Positions 9,326-19,034 of a stretch of DNA of 64,000 nt are shown in pieces. The stretch lies in the NCBI GenBank assembly GCA_024372625.1, contig CP099605.1, positions 558,001-622,000 of the forward strand. The letters are read 5' to 3'. Below the pieces are notes generated by a model that searched no databases, was not told the DNA's origin, and was given only the letters and a program-made list of their open reading frames with translations. Source of the stretch: Comamonadaceae bacterium OTU4NAUVB1 (GTDB lineage: Bacteria > Pseudomonadota > Gammaproteobacteria > Burkholderiales > Burkholderiaceae_C). Made by a program: the position numbers and the translations under genes. Position 1 is the stretch's first letter; every line of letters starts with the position of its first letter.

Positions 9326-9437
9326 GAGGGGGTTGCTCCAGGGCGATCTGATCGACGACTCTAGGAGCGGGCGGCGTGCGGCCACCGTCAGTCGCAGACC
9401 ACACGCGCCGTAGTTCCCCAACGAGATAATCGGACGC

Positions 9438-10391
9438 ATGAACCAACTCGATGCCCTCCGCCAATGGACCACCGTGGTCGCCGACACCGGCGACTTCCGT
9501 CAACTCGCCCGGTTCAAGCCGCAGGACGCGACGACCAATCCTTCGCTGATCCTCAAGGCCGTCCAGAAAGCCGACTACCGGCCGCTGCTCGACGAGGCCG
9601 TCGGCCTGCACCGGGGCAAGCCGATCGACGAGGTGATCGACCGGCTGCTGGTGCGCTTCGGCGCCGAGATCCTGTCGGTGGTGCCGGGCCGCGTCTCCAC
9701 CGAGATCGATGCGCGCCTGAGCTTCGACACCGCCGCCACCGTGGCGCGCGCCGACCGCATCGTGGCGCTCTACCGCGCCGAGGGCATCGACACCGGGCAG
9801 CGCCTGCTCATCAAGATCGCCGCGACCTGGGAAGGCATCGAGGCGGCGCGCATCCTCGAAGCGCGGGGCATCCACACCAACCTGACGCTGCTGTTCTCCT
9901 TCGCCCAGGCGGTGGCCTGCGGCGCCGCGGGCGTGCGGCTGATCTCGCCCTTCGTCGGTCGCATCTACGACTGGCACAAGAAGTCCGCCGGCGCGGCGTG
10001 GGACGAGGCGGCCAACGCGGGCGACCACGACCCCGGCGTGAAGTCGGTGCGCCAGATCTTCGATTACTACAAGCGCCACGGCATCGCCACCGAGGTGATG
10101 GGCGCGAGCTTCCGCAACGTCGGCCAGATCGCCGCGCTCGCGGGGTGCGACCTGCTCACCATCAGCCCCGACCTGCTGGCCGAACTCGCCGCCAGCGACG
10201 CCCCGCTCACGCACGCGCTCGACGCCGAGGCCGCGCGCGCGCGCGAGGACATCGCGCCGGTCTCGCTCGACGAACCGGCCTTCCGCTACGCGCTCAACGA
10301 GGACGCGATGGCCACCGAGAAACTGGCCGAGGGCATCCGCGCGTTCGCGGCCGACGCGATCAAGCTCGAACAACTGATGGAGACCGTGTGA
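9438..10391 (+). CDS. tal: Transaldolase
   Basis: Transfers a dihydroxyacetone unit between sedoheptulose-7-phosphate and glyceraldehyde-3-phosphate in the non-oxidative pentose phosphate pathway. 317 aa, TalB (class 1) type. The Schiff-base residue is Lys126 in [11 protein letters not shown]; other family signatures are DATTNPSLI (about 30-38), [13 protein letters not shown] and [12 protein letters not shown]. The stop overlaps the pgi GTG (GTGA), so the two form an operon. No Shine-Dalgarno; GATAAT (9425-9430) ends 8 nt before the ATG, so the mRNA may be leaderless. Confidence 0.97.
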   Translation: MNQLDALRQWTTVVADTGDFRQLARFKPQDATTNPSLILKAVQKADYRPLLDEAVGLHRGKPIDEVIDRLLVRFGAEILSVVPGRVSTEIDARLSFDTAATVARADRIVALYRAEGIDTGQRLLIKIAATWEGIEAARILEARGIHTNLTLLFSFAQAVACGAAGVRLISPFVGRIYDWHKKSAGAAWDEAANAGDHDPGVKSVRQIFDYYKRHGIATEVMGASFRNVGQIAALAGCDLLTISPDLLAELAASDAPLTHALDAEAARAREDIAPVSLDEPAFRYALNEDAMATEKLAEGIRAFAADAIKLEQLMETV

Positions 10392-11986
10392 CCGACCCCG
10401 CCGCCCTGAATTCCGCGTCCGCGTCCGCGTCCGCGGGCGCCGTCGTGCGCTGCGACCGCACCGCCGCCTGGGGCCGGCTCCAGGCCCTGTTCGACGCCAC
10501 CGGCCGCGACTTCGACGTGCGCGACGCCTTCGCCGCCGATGCGGACCGGTTCGCGCGTTTCAGCCAGGCGGCGCCCCACGTCTTCGCCGACCTGTCGAAG
10601 AACCGGATCGACGCCGCCACGGAGGACGCGCTCCTCGCGCTGGCCCGCGAAGCCGGCCTCGAGGCGCACCGCGACGCCATGTTCGCGGGCGAACGCATCA
10701 ACACCACCGAGGACCGGGCGGTGATGCACTTCCTGCTGCGCGCCCCGGCCGATGCGTCGGTGGCCCCGGCGGTGCGCGCCGAACTGGCCGACGTGCACGC
10801 GACGCTCGACGCCATGCTCACCTATGTCGAGACGGTCCGTGCCGACGCCACCATCACCGACGTCGTGAACATCGGCATCGGCGGCTCCGACCTCGGACCG
10901 CAGATGGTGGTGCGGGCGCTCGACGCCTACACCGCGCCGGGCAAGCGCTTCCACTTCGTCTCCAACGTCGACGGCCACGAACTCGCCGGCGTGCTCGCGG
11001 ACCTGGCGCCCGAGCGCACGCTGTTCCTGATCGCCTCCAAGACCTTCACCACGGCCGAGACGATGGCCAACGCCCGCTCCGCCAGGGACTGGTTCCAGCG
11101 CTCGGGCGGCGTCGACGTGTCGCGGCACTTCGCCGCGCTCACGACCAACGTCGAGGCCGCGCGCGACTTCGGCATCGAGCGGACCTTCGGCTTCTGGGAC
11201 TGGGTCGGCGGGCGCTATTCGCTGTGGTCGTCGATCGGCCTGCCGATCGCGCTGGCCATCGGCGTGGAGGGCTTCCGCGCGCTGCTCGCCGGCGCGCACG
11301 CGATGGACGAGCACTTCCGCACCGCGCCGCTGGCGCGCAACCTGCCGGTGCGCCTGGGCCTGCTGGACGTCTGGTATCGCAACTTCCACGGCTTCACCAG
11401 CCGCGGCATCGCGCCCTACCACAGCGCGCTGGGCCGGCTGCCGGCCTACCTGCAGCAGCTGGAGATGGAGAGCAACGGCAAGCGCGTGGACGCGAGCGGC
11501 GCGGCCCTGCCGTTCGGCACGTCGCCGGTGCTGTGGGGCGAGCCCGGCACCAACGGCCAGCACGCGTACTTCCAGATGCTGCACCAGGGCACCGACGTGA
11601 TCCCGCTGGAGTTCGTCGCCGTGCGCGAGGCGACCCACGACCTCGCGGGCCACCACGCCAAGCTGCTGGCCAACGCGCTGGCCCAGGCCCAGGCGCTGAT
11701 GACCGGCAAGGCCGACGCGGGCGGCCACCGGAACTTCCCCGGCAACCGGCCCAGCAGCTTCTTCGTCTTCGAGAAGCTCACGCCCGAGGCGCTGGGCGCC
11801 TTCCTGGCGCTGTACGAGCATCGCGTGTTCACCAGCGGCGCGCTGTGGGGCATCAACAGCTTCGACCAGTGGGGCGTGGAGCTGGGCAAGGTGCTCGCGC
11901 GCGACATCGAGGCGCGGCTCGCCTCGGGCGACACGGCGGGGCTCGATCCTTCGACGGCCGGGCTGCTGGCGCGTCTGAAACCCTAG
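10388..11986 (+). CDS. pgi: Glucose-6-phosphate isomerase
   Basis: Interconverts glucose-6-phosphate and fructose-6-phosphate. 532 aa from a GTG overlapping the tal stop. The N-terminus has a short Ser-Ala repeat ([10 protein letters not shown]) from three tandem GCGTCC hexamers. Phosphosugar signatures include [14 protein letters not shown] and [13 protein letters not shown], the catalytic Glu region [20 protein letters not shown], and a final lysine region near [14 protein letters not shown]. No in-frame ATG gives a full-length N-terminal domain, so GTG is preferred. Followed by a strong terminator, so tal-pgi is a complete unit. Confidence 0.97.
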   Translation: MTDPAALNSASASASAGAVVRCDRTAAWGRLQALFDATGRDFDVRDAFAADADRFARFSQAAPHVFADLSKNRIDAATEDALLALAREAGLEAHRDAMFAGERINTTEDRAVMHFLLRAPADASVAPAVRAELADVHATLDAMLTYVETVRADATITDVVNIGIGGSDLGPQMVVRALDAYTAPGKRFHFVSNVDGHELAGVLADLAPERTLFLIASKTFTTAETMANARSARDWFQRSGGVDVSRHFAALTTNVEAARDFGIERTFGFWDWVGGRYSLWSSIGLPIALAIGVEGFRALLAGAHAMDEHFRTAPLARNLPVRLGLLDVWYRNFHGFTSRGIAPYHSALGRLPAYLQQLEMESNGKRVDASGAALPFGTSPVLWGEPGTNGQHAYFQMLHQGTDVIPLEFVAVREATHDLAGHHAKLLANALAQAQALMTGKADAGGHRNFPGNRPSSFFVFEKLTPEALGAFLALYEHRVFTSGALWGINSFDQWGVELGKVLARDIEARLASGDTAGLDPSTAGLLARLKP

Positions 11987-12015
11987 CGTCCGACGCGCGT
12001 CGTCGGGACCGGAAG

Positions 12016-12039
12016 AAGCCGCCGCAGCGGCTTTTTTTT
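12016..12039 (+). terminator. pgi terminator
   Basis: AGCCGC-CGCA-GCGGCT stem followed by a T8 run. An outer dyad, GTCGGGAC (12002-12009) with GTCCCGAC (12041-12048), could extend the structure. Confidence 0.85.
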
Positions 12040-12122
12040 CGTCCCGACGCCGGCATCGATCCTGGGACCCGGGCGATCGGATCAGCATCCTGTGTTGCCG
12101 AATCTAGGGAATCCACCCCCCG

Positions 12123-12149
12123 TTCGATGCATAGAAGTATCGATTCGAT
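12123..12149. promoter_or_regulatory. 21-bp-spaced TTCGAT direct repeat upstream of mtlE
   Basis: TTCGAT occurs at 12123-12128 and again at 12144-12149, exactly 21 bp (two helical turns) apart, the spacing of half-sites bound by AraC-family activators. An inverted TCGAT-N10-ATCGA pair overlaps it. The AraC-type regulator of this cluster is encoded at 18065. No convincing -35/-10 pair was found between here and the mtlE ATG at 12236. Confidence 0.35.
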
Positions 12150-12235
12150 TTCCGGGCGTACCAAGAATGTCTCAGTGGATCGCCAGAATTCGCTGCGGCG
12201 GCCGGCACGGCCGTGTGAACACCACGGAGACATTC

Positions 12236-13543
12236 ATGAAGCGTTTTCTCAAGACGGGCCTGGCGCTCGCGCTCGCCGGCATGGGCCTCGCCCACGCCGC
12301 CACCGAACTGGTCATCGCCACCGTCAACAACGGCCACATGATCGAGATGCAGAAGCTCACGCCCTTCTTCGAGAAGGCCAATCCCGACATCAAGCTCAAG
12401 TGGGTCACGCTGGAGGAGGGCACCCTGCGCCAGCGCGTGACGACCGACATCGCCACCAAGGGCGGCCAGTTCGACGTCATGACCATCGGCCTGTACGAGG
12501 CGCCGATCTGGTCGAAGAAGGGCTGGCTCACGCCCATCGCGACCGACGCGGCCTACGACGTCGAGGACCTGCTGCCGGCCATCCGCACCGGGCTGTCGAA
12601 CGACGGCAAGCTCTACGCCGCGCCGTTCTACGGCGAGAGCTCGATGCTCATGTACCGGAAGGACCTGGCCGACAAGGCCGGCTTCAAGATGCCCGAGCGC
12701 CCGACCTGGACCCAGGTCAGGGAACTCGCGGCCAAGATCCACGATCCCAAGGCCGGCGTCTACGGCATCTGCCTGCGCGGCAAGCCCGGCTGGGGCGACA
12801 ACATGGCCTTCCTGACCACGCTGGTCAACACCTACGGCGGCCAGTGGTTCGACATGCAGTGGAAGCCGCAGATCGACAGTCAGCCCTGGAAGGACGCGAT
12901 CACGTTCTACGTCGACCTGATGAAGAACTACGGCCCGCCCGGCGTGTCCGCCAACAGCTTCAACGAGACGCTGGCGCTGTTCAACGAAGGCAAGTGCGGC
13001 ATGTGGGTGGACGCGACCATCGCGGCCTCGTTCATCGCCGACCCCAAGCAGTCGAAGGTCGCCGACAAGGTCGCCTTCGCGCAGGCCCCGGTCGCCGTCA
13101 CGCCCAAGGGCGCGAACTGGCTGTGGTCGTGGAACCTGGCGATCCCGGCGAGCTCGACCAAGGCCGCCGCGGCCCAGACCTTCGTCAAGTGGGCGACCTC
13201 CAAGGAGTACGTCCAGCTGGTGGCCAAGGAGCAGGGCTGGGCGCAGGTGCCCACCGGCACGCGCAAGTCGACCTACGCGAATCCCGAGTTCCAGAAGGTC
13301 GCCAGGTTCGCCGTCGAGGAGAAGAAGGCGATCGACAGCGCCAACCTGACCGACAGCACGCTGCCCAAGTCGCCCTACGTCGGCGTGCAGTACGCGGCCA
13401 TTCCCGAGTTCCAGGCCATCGGCGTGGCGGTGGGCCAGCAGATGAGCGCGGCCCTCTCGGGCAAGGTCACGGTCGAGCAGGCGCTCAAGACCTCGCAGAC
13501 CACGGCCGAGCGCGAGATGAAGAAGGCCGGCTACTACAAGTAA
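12236..13543 (+). CDS. mtlE: Polyol ABC transporter substrate-binding protein (MtlE type)
   Basis: Periplasmic binding protein (family 1 solute-binding) for a sugar alcohol. 435 aa with a signal peptide (MKRFLKTGLALALAGMGLAHA, cleavage before ATELVIATVN). The mature start and VTLEEGTLRQRVTTDIATKG and FDVMTIGLYEAPIW resemble Pseudomonas MtlE and SmoE. The ATG is preceded by GGAG. It is first in the operon mtlE-F-G-K-dehydrogenase and is separated from the permease genes by a structured repeat element, an arrangement that often lets the binding protein be made in excess. Ligand may be D-arabinitol, mannitol or sorbitol. Confidence 0.92.
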   Translation: MKRFLKTGLALALAGMGLAHAATELVIATVNNGHMIEMQKLTPFFEKANPDIKLKWVTLEEGTLRQRVTTDIATKGGQFDVMTIGLYEAPIWSKKGWLTPIATDAAYDVEDLLPAIRTGLSNDGKLYAAPFYGESSMLMYRKDLADKAGFKMPERPTWTQVRELAAKIHDPKAGVYGICLRGKPGWGDNMAFLTTLVNTYGGQWFDMQWKPQIDSQPWKDAITFYVDLMKNYGPPGVSANSFNETLALFNEGKCGMWVDATIAASFIADPKQSKVADKVAFAQAPVAVTPKGANWLWSWNLAIPASSTKAAAAQTFVKWATSKEYVQLVAKEQGWAQVPTGTRKSTYANPEFQKVARFAVEEKKAIDSANLTDSTLPKSPYVGVQYAAIPEFQAIGVAVGQQMSAALSGKVTVEQALKTSQTTAEREMKKAGYYK

Positions 13544-13641
13544 CCCCCCAGGCTGCGCGCACTGCGTGTCGCTTCGCCAACCCCCCCTGCTGGGGGCGCC
13601 GCCAGCGGCCCGGCCAAGCCGGTTCCGCGGCGGCCCACGGC
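13544..13641 (+). repeat. Structured intergenic repeat, copy 1 (after mtlE)
   Basis: Begins directly after the mtlE TAA. Contains a CCCCC-TGCT-GGGGG hairpin and a long nested hairpin with apical CCGGC-CAA-GCCGG inside outer GCCGCC/GGCGGC arms. A second copy in the same orientation relative to the preceding gene follows groEL (25155-25253), with paired base changes in both stems. Sequences like this are, to my recollection, dispersed in Comamonadaceae genomes. Probable REP-like element that could protect mtlE mRNA or attenuate the downstream permease genes. Confidence 0.65.
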
Positions 13642-13670
13642 TTTTCCCTGCAACCGCCCGGGACCTTTTC

Positions 13671-14528
13671 ATGAAACGACTCCTGCCTCGCGCCCTGATG
13701 GCGCCGGCGGTGGCCACGCTCTTCCTCTGGATGATCGTGCCGCTGCTCATGACGTTGTACTTCTCGTTCGTCAACTACAACCTCCTGCAGCCCGGCGAGC
13801 ACGCGTTCGCCGGCATCGACAACTTCCACTACTTCATCACCGACCCGGACTTCTGGCCGGCGGTGTCCAACACGCTGCTGCTCATCGGCAGCGTGATCGG
13901 GATCACGGTGGTGCTGGGGGTGCTGCTGGCGCTGCTGGTCAACGAGCCGTTCCCGGGGCGGGGCATCGTGCGGGTGCTGCTGATCTCGCCCTTCTTCGTC
14001 ATGCCGGCGGTCAACGCGCTGCTGTGGAAGCACATGATGATGAACCCGATCTACGGCGTGCTGGCCGACCTCTGGCGCAGCGTGGGCCTCACGCCGGTGG
14101 ACTGGCTGACCGACGTGCCGCTGTTCTCCGTGATCCTCATGGTGGCCTGGCAGTGGCTGCCCTTCGCCTGCCTGATCTTCATCACCTCGCTGCAATCGCT
14201 CGACCGCGAGCAGATGGAGGCCGCGCGCATGGACGGCGCCACCGCCGCGCAGCGCTTCTTCTACCTGACCATCCCGCACCTGGGCCGGCCGATGGCGGTG
14301 GTGATCATGATCGAGATGATCTTCCTGCTCGGCGTGTTCGCCGAGATCGCCATCACCACCAACGGCGGCCCGGGCAACGAGAGCACCAACCTCACCTACA
14401 TGATCTTCAAGCAGTCGCTGCTGAACTTCGACGTCGGCGTGGCCTCGGCGGGCGCCCTGTTCGCGGTGGTGCTGGCCAACATCGTGGCGGTCTTCCTCAT
14501 CCGCATCGTCGGCAAGAACCTCGACTGA
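13671..14528 (+). CDS. mtlF: Polyol ABC transporter permease (MtlF type)
   Basis: 285-aa inner-membrane permease of the MalF-like family with about six membrane segments. The EAA loop that contacts the ATPase is EQMEAARMDGATAAQRFF followed by TIPHLGRP. It pairs with the second permease encoded 12 bp downstream and with the ATPase to import a polyol delivered by the binding protein. Start chosen at MKRLLPRAL, just before the first membrane segment; upstream in-frame codons belong to the repeat element. Confidence 0.92.
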   Translation: MKRLLPRALMAPAVATLFLWMIVPLLMTLYFSFVNYNLLQPGEHAFAGIDNFHYFITDPDFWPAVSNTLLLIGSVIGITVVLGVLLALLVNEPFPGRGIVRVLLISPFFVMPAVNALLWKHMMMNPIYGVLADLWRSVGLTPVDWLTDVPLFSVILMVAWQWLPFACLIFITSLQSLDREQMEAARMDGATAAQRFFYLTIPHLGRPMAVVIMIEMIFLLGVFAEIAITTNGGPGNESTNLTYMIFKQSLLNFDVGVASAGALFAVVLANIVAVFLIRIVGKNLD

Positions 14529-14539
14529 AGGCATCCACC

Positions 14540-15361
14540 ATGCAAGGCAACCTCCTTCTCACCAGCCTGCGCACGCTGGGCGCCTGGGCCGCGGCGCTGC
14601 TGCTGTTCTTCCCGCTGGGCTGGCTGTTCCTCACGGCCTTCAAGACCGAACTGCAGGCGATCCACGTGCCGCCGCTGTTCGTCTTCGAGCCGACGCTGGA
14701 CAACTTCAGCGAGGTCCAGCGGCGCAGCGACTACCTGCTGTATGCGCGCAACTCGCTCATCACCAGCCTGGGCTCCACCCTCATCGGTCTGCTGATCGCC
14801 GCGCCGGCGGCCTATTCGATGGCGTTCTTCCGCACGAAGCGCACGCGCGACATCCTGATGTGGATGCTCTCGACCAAGATGATGCCGGCCGTCGGCGCGC
14901 TCATGCCGATCTACGTGCTCGCCCAGCGCACCGGCCTGCTGGACTCGCTCACGGCGCTGACGGTGGTCTTCACGCTGTCGAACCTGCCCATCATGGTGTG
15001 GATGCTCTACACGAGCTACAAGGACATCCCCAACGAGATCCTGGAGGCCGCGCGCATGGACGGCGCGAGCCTGTGGACCGAGTTCCGCCACGTGGTGCTG
15101 CCGCTGTCGGTGGGCGGACTGGCGTCGTGCGGCCTGCTGTGCCTGGTGCTGAGCTGGAACGAGTCGTTCTGGGCGCTCAACCTGAGTTCGGCCAAGGCCG
15201 GCACGCTCGCCACGCTGATCGCCTCCTACTCGAGCCCCGAGGGCCTGTTCTGGGCCAAGCTGTCGGCGGCCTCGCTCATGGCCATCGCGCCCATCGTGGT
15301 GTTCGGCTGGTTCAGCCAGAAGCAGCTCGTCCAGGGCCTGACCTTCGGCGCCGTCAAGTAG
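14540..15361 (+). CDS. mtlG: Polyol ABC transporter permease (MtlG type)
   Basis: 273-aa permease of the MalG-like family with six predicted membrane segments starting at about residue 11 (LGAWAAALLLFFPLGWLFLT). The EAA motif is EILEAARMDGASLWTEF followed by HVVLPLSVGG. SMAFFRTKRTRDILMWMLST and TKMMPAVGALMPIY match the MtlG/SmoG group. It lies between the mtlF-type permease (12 bp upstream) and the ATPase gene (32 bp downstream). Partner in the heterodimeric channel. Confidence 0.92.
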   Translation: MQGNLLLTSLRTLGAWAAALLLFFPLGWLFLTAFKTELQAIHVPPLFVFEPTLDNFSEVQRRSDYLLYARNSLITSLGSTLIGLLIAAPAAYSMAFFRTKRTRDILMWMLSTKMMPAVGALMPIYVLAQRTGLLDSLTALTVVFTLSNLPIMVWMLYTSYKDIPNEILEAARMDGASLWTEFRHVVLPLSVGGLASCGLLCLVLSWNESFWALNLSSAKAGTLATLIASYSSPEGLFWAKLSAASLMAIAPIVVFGWFSQKQLVQGLTFGAVK

Positions 15362-15393
15362 ATCCCCACCCCCACACGCACAGAGACACGCAC

Positions 15394-16440
<1,047 letters not shown>

Positions 16441-16475
16441 CTTCCCGACCTTCGACCTTCGACGGAATCCCCGAC

Positions 16476-17915
16476 GTGAACGCACCTTCCCCCGCACCCG
16501 CACCCGCACCCGCCCGCATCCTGCACCTGGGCCTGGGCTCGTTCCACCGCGCGCACCAGGCGGTGTACCTGCAGGCGCTGCACGACGCCGGCGACACGCG
16601 CTGGTCGCTCGCCGGCGCCAACCTCCGTCCCGACATGGCCGAGGTGCTGGCCGCGCTGCGCGCCCAGGGCGGGCGCTACACGCTGGAGACCATCTCCCCG
16701 GCCGGCGAGGTGCGCTACCAGCGCATCGGGTCGATCCGCGAGGTGCTGCCTTTCGAGAGCGATCTGGCCGGCGTGATCGCGCTGGGCGCCGATCCGGCCA
16801 CGCGCATCGTCTCCTTCACCGTGACCGAGGCCGGCTACTACCTCGACGCCGACCATCGCCTGGACCCGGCCTTCGCCGAGCTGGCCGCCGACATCGAGCG
16901 CGCCCGCCGCGGCGAGTCCGGCCAGACCATCTACGGGGCGGTCTGCGCCATCCTGCGCGTGCGCCGCGACGCCGGCGCCGGCCCCGTGACGCTGCTCAAC
17001 TGCGACAACCTGCGCCACAACGGCGAGCGCTTCCGCGGCGGCCTGCTGGAATTCATCGAGCGCGCCGGCGACCCCGCGCTGCGCGACTGGACGGCGGCCA
17101 ACACCACCAGCCCCAACGCGATGGTCGACCGCATCACGCCGCGCCCGCCGCCGGAACTGCGCGAGCGCGTGCGCGCCGCCACCGGCTGGGACGACGCCGC
17201 GCCGGTCACCGGCGAGCGCTTCATCCAGTGGGTGATCGAGGACGACTTCATCGCCGGCCGCCCGGCCTGGGAGACCGTCGGCGTGGAACTGGTCGCGTCG
17301 GTGCAGCCCTACGAGGAAGCCAAGATCCGCCTGCTCAACGCCACCCACAGCTGCATCGCCTGGGCCGGCACGCTGGTCGGGCTGCAGTTCATCCACGAGG
17401 GCACGCACACCCCGGCCATCCGCGAGATGGCCCGTCGCTACGTCACCGACGACGTGATCCCGGTGCTGGGCACGCCCGGCGCGCCCAGCCCGGTCGACCT
17501 GCCGGCCTACCGCGACGTGGTGCTCGAGCGCTTCGGCAATCCGGCCATCCGCGACACCAACCAGCGCGTGGCGGCCGACGGCTTCTCCAAGATCCCCGGC
17601 TTCATCGCGCCCACCGTGCGCGAGCGGCTGGCGCGCGGCGAGCCGATCGAGGCCGTGGCGATGCTGCCGGCGCTGTTCCTGGCCTTCCTCGGGCGCTGGC
17701 ACCGGGGCGCGCTGCCCTACACCTACCAGGACCAGGGCATGGACCCGGCCGTGGCGCACGCGATGTGCGAGGCCGCCGATCCGGTCGCGGCCTTCTGCGC
17801 CGATGCCGGGCTGTGGGGCGATCTGGCCGGCGACGCCCGGCTGATCGACGCGGTGCGGCGCGCCGGCGCGCGGGTCGACGCCTTCGTGGCGGCGGCGTCC
17901 ACCGGCGCGCGCTGA
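16476..17915 (+). CDS. dalD: Polyol dehydrogenase, D-arabinitol 4-dehydrogenase-like
   Basis: NAD-dependent long-chain polyol dehydrogenase of the mannitol dehydrogenase family, 479 aa, GTG start. Nucleotide motif HLGLGSFHRAHQAVYLQAL at about 17-35, family signature NAMVDRITP, catalytic region EEAKIRLLNATHS with the conserved lysine. The N-terminal pattern (LGLGSFHRAHQ and GGRYTLETISP) resembles DalD more than mannitol 2-dehydrogenases. Together with the xylulokinase gene downstream this favours D-arabinitol to D-xylulose to xylulose-5-phosphate. No fructokinase is present nearby, which argues against mannitol as the main substrate. Substrate choice is inference. Confidence 0.8.
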   Translation: MNAPSPAPAPAPARILHLGLGSFHRAHQAVYLQALHDAGDTRWSLAGANLRPDMAEVLAALRAQGGRYTLETISPAGEVRYQRIGSIREVLPFESDLAGVIALGADPATRIVSFTVTEAGYYLDADHRLDPAFAELAADIERARRGESGQTIYGAVCAILRVRRDAGAGPVTLLNCDNLRHNGERFRGGLLEFIERAGDPALRDWTAANTTSPNAMVDRITPRPPPELRERVRAATGWDDAAPVTGERFIQWVIEDDFIAGRPAWETVGVELVASVQPYEEAKIRLLNATHSCIAWAGTLVGLQFIHEGTHTPAIREMARRYVTDDVIPVLGTPGAPSPVDLPAYRDVVLERFGNPAIRDTNQRVAADGFSKIPGFIAPTVRERLARGEPIEAVAMLPALFLAFLGRWHRGALPYTYQDQGMDPAVAHAMCEAADPVAAFCADAGLWGDLAGDARLIDAVRRAGARVDAFVAAASTGAR

Positions 17916-18064
17916 CGAGCCCGCCCGGCGACCCGGACCATGACGTCGACACGCAGCCCCGGGGCGCCATCGACCTGCGCGCCGCCGGCCGATGCCGATG
18001 GTGGTAGCTTCCCGTGCTGACCTCCCGAGTCCCTCCGTCCGAGTCCGCGAGACCGCTCCCCGCC

Positions 18065-19003
18065 ATGTCCACCGTCCGCACCCGCGCCACCCCCCGCCAG
18101 CGCCAGCCCGAGGTCGAGCACGACCTCGCGCGCTCGGCCGCGCTGGGTTACGAGACCTCCGGCGAGGCCGGCTGGATCCGCTGCCTGGCGCACGGCTTCC
18201 CGAGCCCGCTGTCGCGCTGGCACTGCCACGACGAGTACGAGCTGCACCTCATCACCGAGACCTCCGGCAAGGCCTTCGTCGGCGACTGGATCGGCCCGTT
18301 CCAGCCCGGCCACCTGGTGCTGTGCGGCCCGCGGCTGCCGCACAACTGGATCTCGCTGGACATGCCCGAGGCCGGCGTGGTGGCGCGCGACCTGGTCATC
18401 CAGTTCCGCCACGAGCCGGTGGCGCAGGCCGCGACGCAGATCCCCGAACTCGCCGGCGTCACGCACCTCTTGGAGCGGGCGCGCCACGGCATCGAGTTCT
18501 TCGGCCTCTCCACGCGGGCCCGCGACCACTGGACGCGCATCAAGGGCGCCCACGGGCTGCGGCGCCTGGCGGCGTTCTGCGAATTCCTCGCCGACCTGGC
18601 CGAGTGCAACGACTACCGGCTGCTGTCGAGCGTGCAGATGAAGGGCGCCGAGGGCGACGCCGAAGGCGACCGCATCAACGCCATCGTCACGCGCATCACC
18701 GACCACGTCGCCGAGCCGATCGCGCTGGCCGACGTGGCCGCCGAACTGGGCATGAGCGAGAGCCGCTTCAGCCGCTACTTCAAGCGCTCGACCGGCAACA
18801 ACTTCACCGACTTCGTCAACCGGGTGCGCATCAACAACGCCTGCCACCTGCTGATGCAGACCGAGCACTTCGTCACCGACATCTGCTATCAGGTCGGCTT
18901 CAACAACGTCGCCAACTTCAACCGGCGCTTCCTGGAGGTCAAGGGCATGACGCCCAGCGAGTTCCGGCGGCAGGCCGACAGCCGCTTCGGCGGCGACCGC
19001 TGA
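18065..19003 (+). CDS. AraC family transcriptional regulator
   Basis: 312-aa regulator with an N-terminal cupin-like sensor (about 50-150: SRWHCHDEYELHLITE and FQPGHLVLCGPRLPHNW) and a C-terminal double helix-turn-helix (about 215-305: ADVAAELGMSESRFSRYFK and ITDICYQVGFNNVANFNRRF type helices). It most likely activates the surrounding polyol operon; candidate half-sites are the TTCGAT direct repeats at 12123-12149. ATG 18065 is preferred; a GTG at 18014 would add 17 residues with no family support. The same strand and 31 bp to the xylulokinase gene suggest co-transcription. Confidence 0.9.
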   Translation: MSTVRTRATPRQRQPEVEHDLARSAALGYETSGEAGWIRCLAHGFPSPLSRWHCHDEYELHLITETSGKAFVGDWIGPFQPGHLVLCGPRLPHNWISLDMPEAGVVARDLVIQFRHEPVAQAATQIPELAGVTHLLERARHGIEFFGLSTRARDHWTRIKGAHGLRRLAAFCEFLADLAECNDYRLLSSVQMKGAEGDAEGDRINAIVTRITDHVAEPIALADVAAELGMSESRFSRYFKRSTGNNFTDFVNRVRINNACHLLMQTEHFVTDICYQVGFNNVANFNRRFLEVKGMTPSEFRRQADSRFGGDR

Positions 19004-19034
19004 GCGCGCCCCCCTTTCAAGGACCTTCCCGCAC

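Noticed and set aside
9464..10387. Open frame preceding pgi in the same frame
   Set aside because: It is out of frame with tal, which covers the same bases with clear family motifs; pgi starts at the GTG overlapping the tal stop.
10410..10436. Tandem GCGTCC hexamers at the pgi N-terminus as a phase-variation tract
   Set aside because: The unit is six bases, so copy-number change keeps the frame; only three copies are present.
18014..18064. GTG start 51 bp upstream for the AraC regulator
   Set aside because: The added residues are low-complexity and no ribosome-binding site precedes the GTG; ATG 18065 is simpler.
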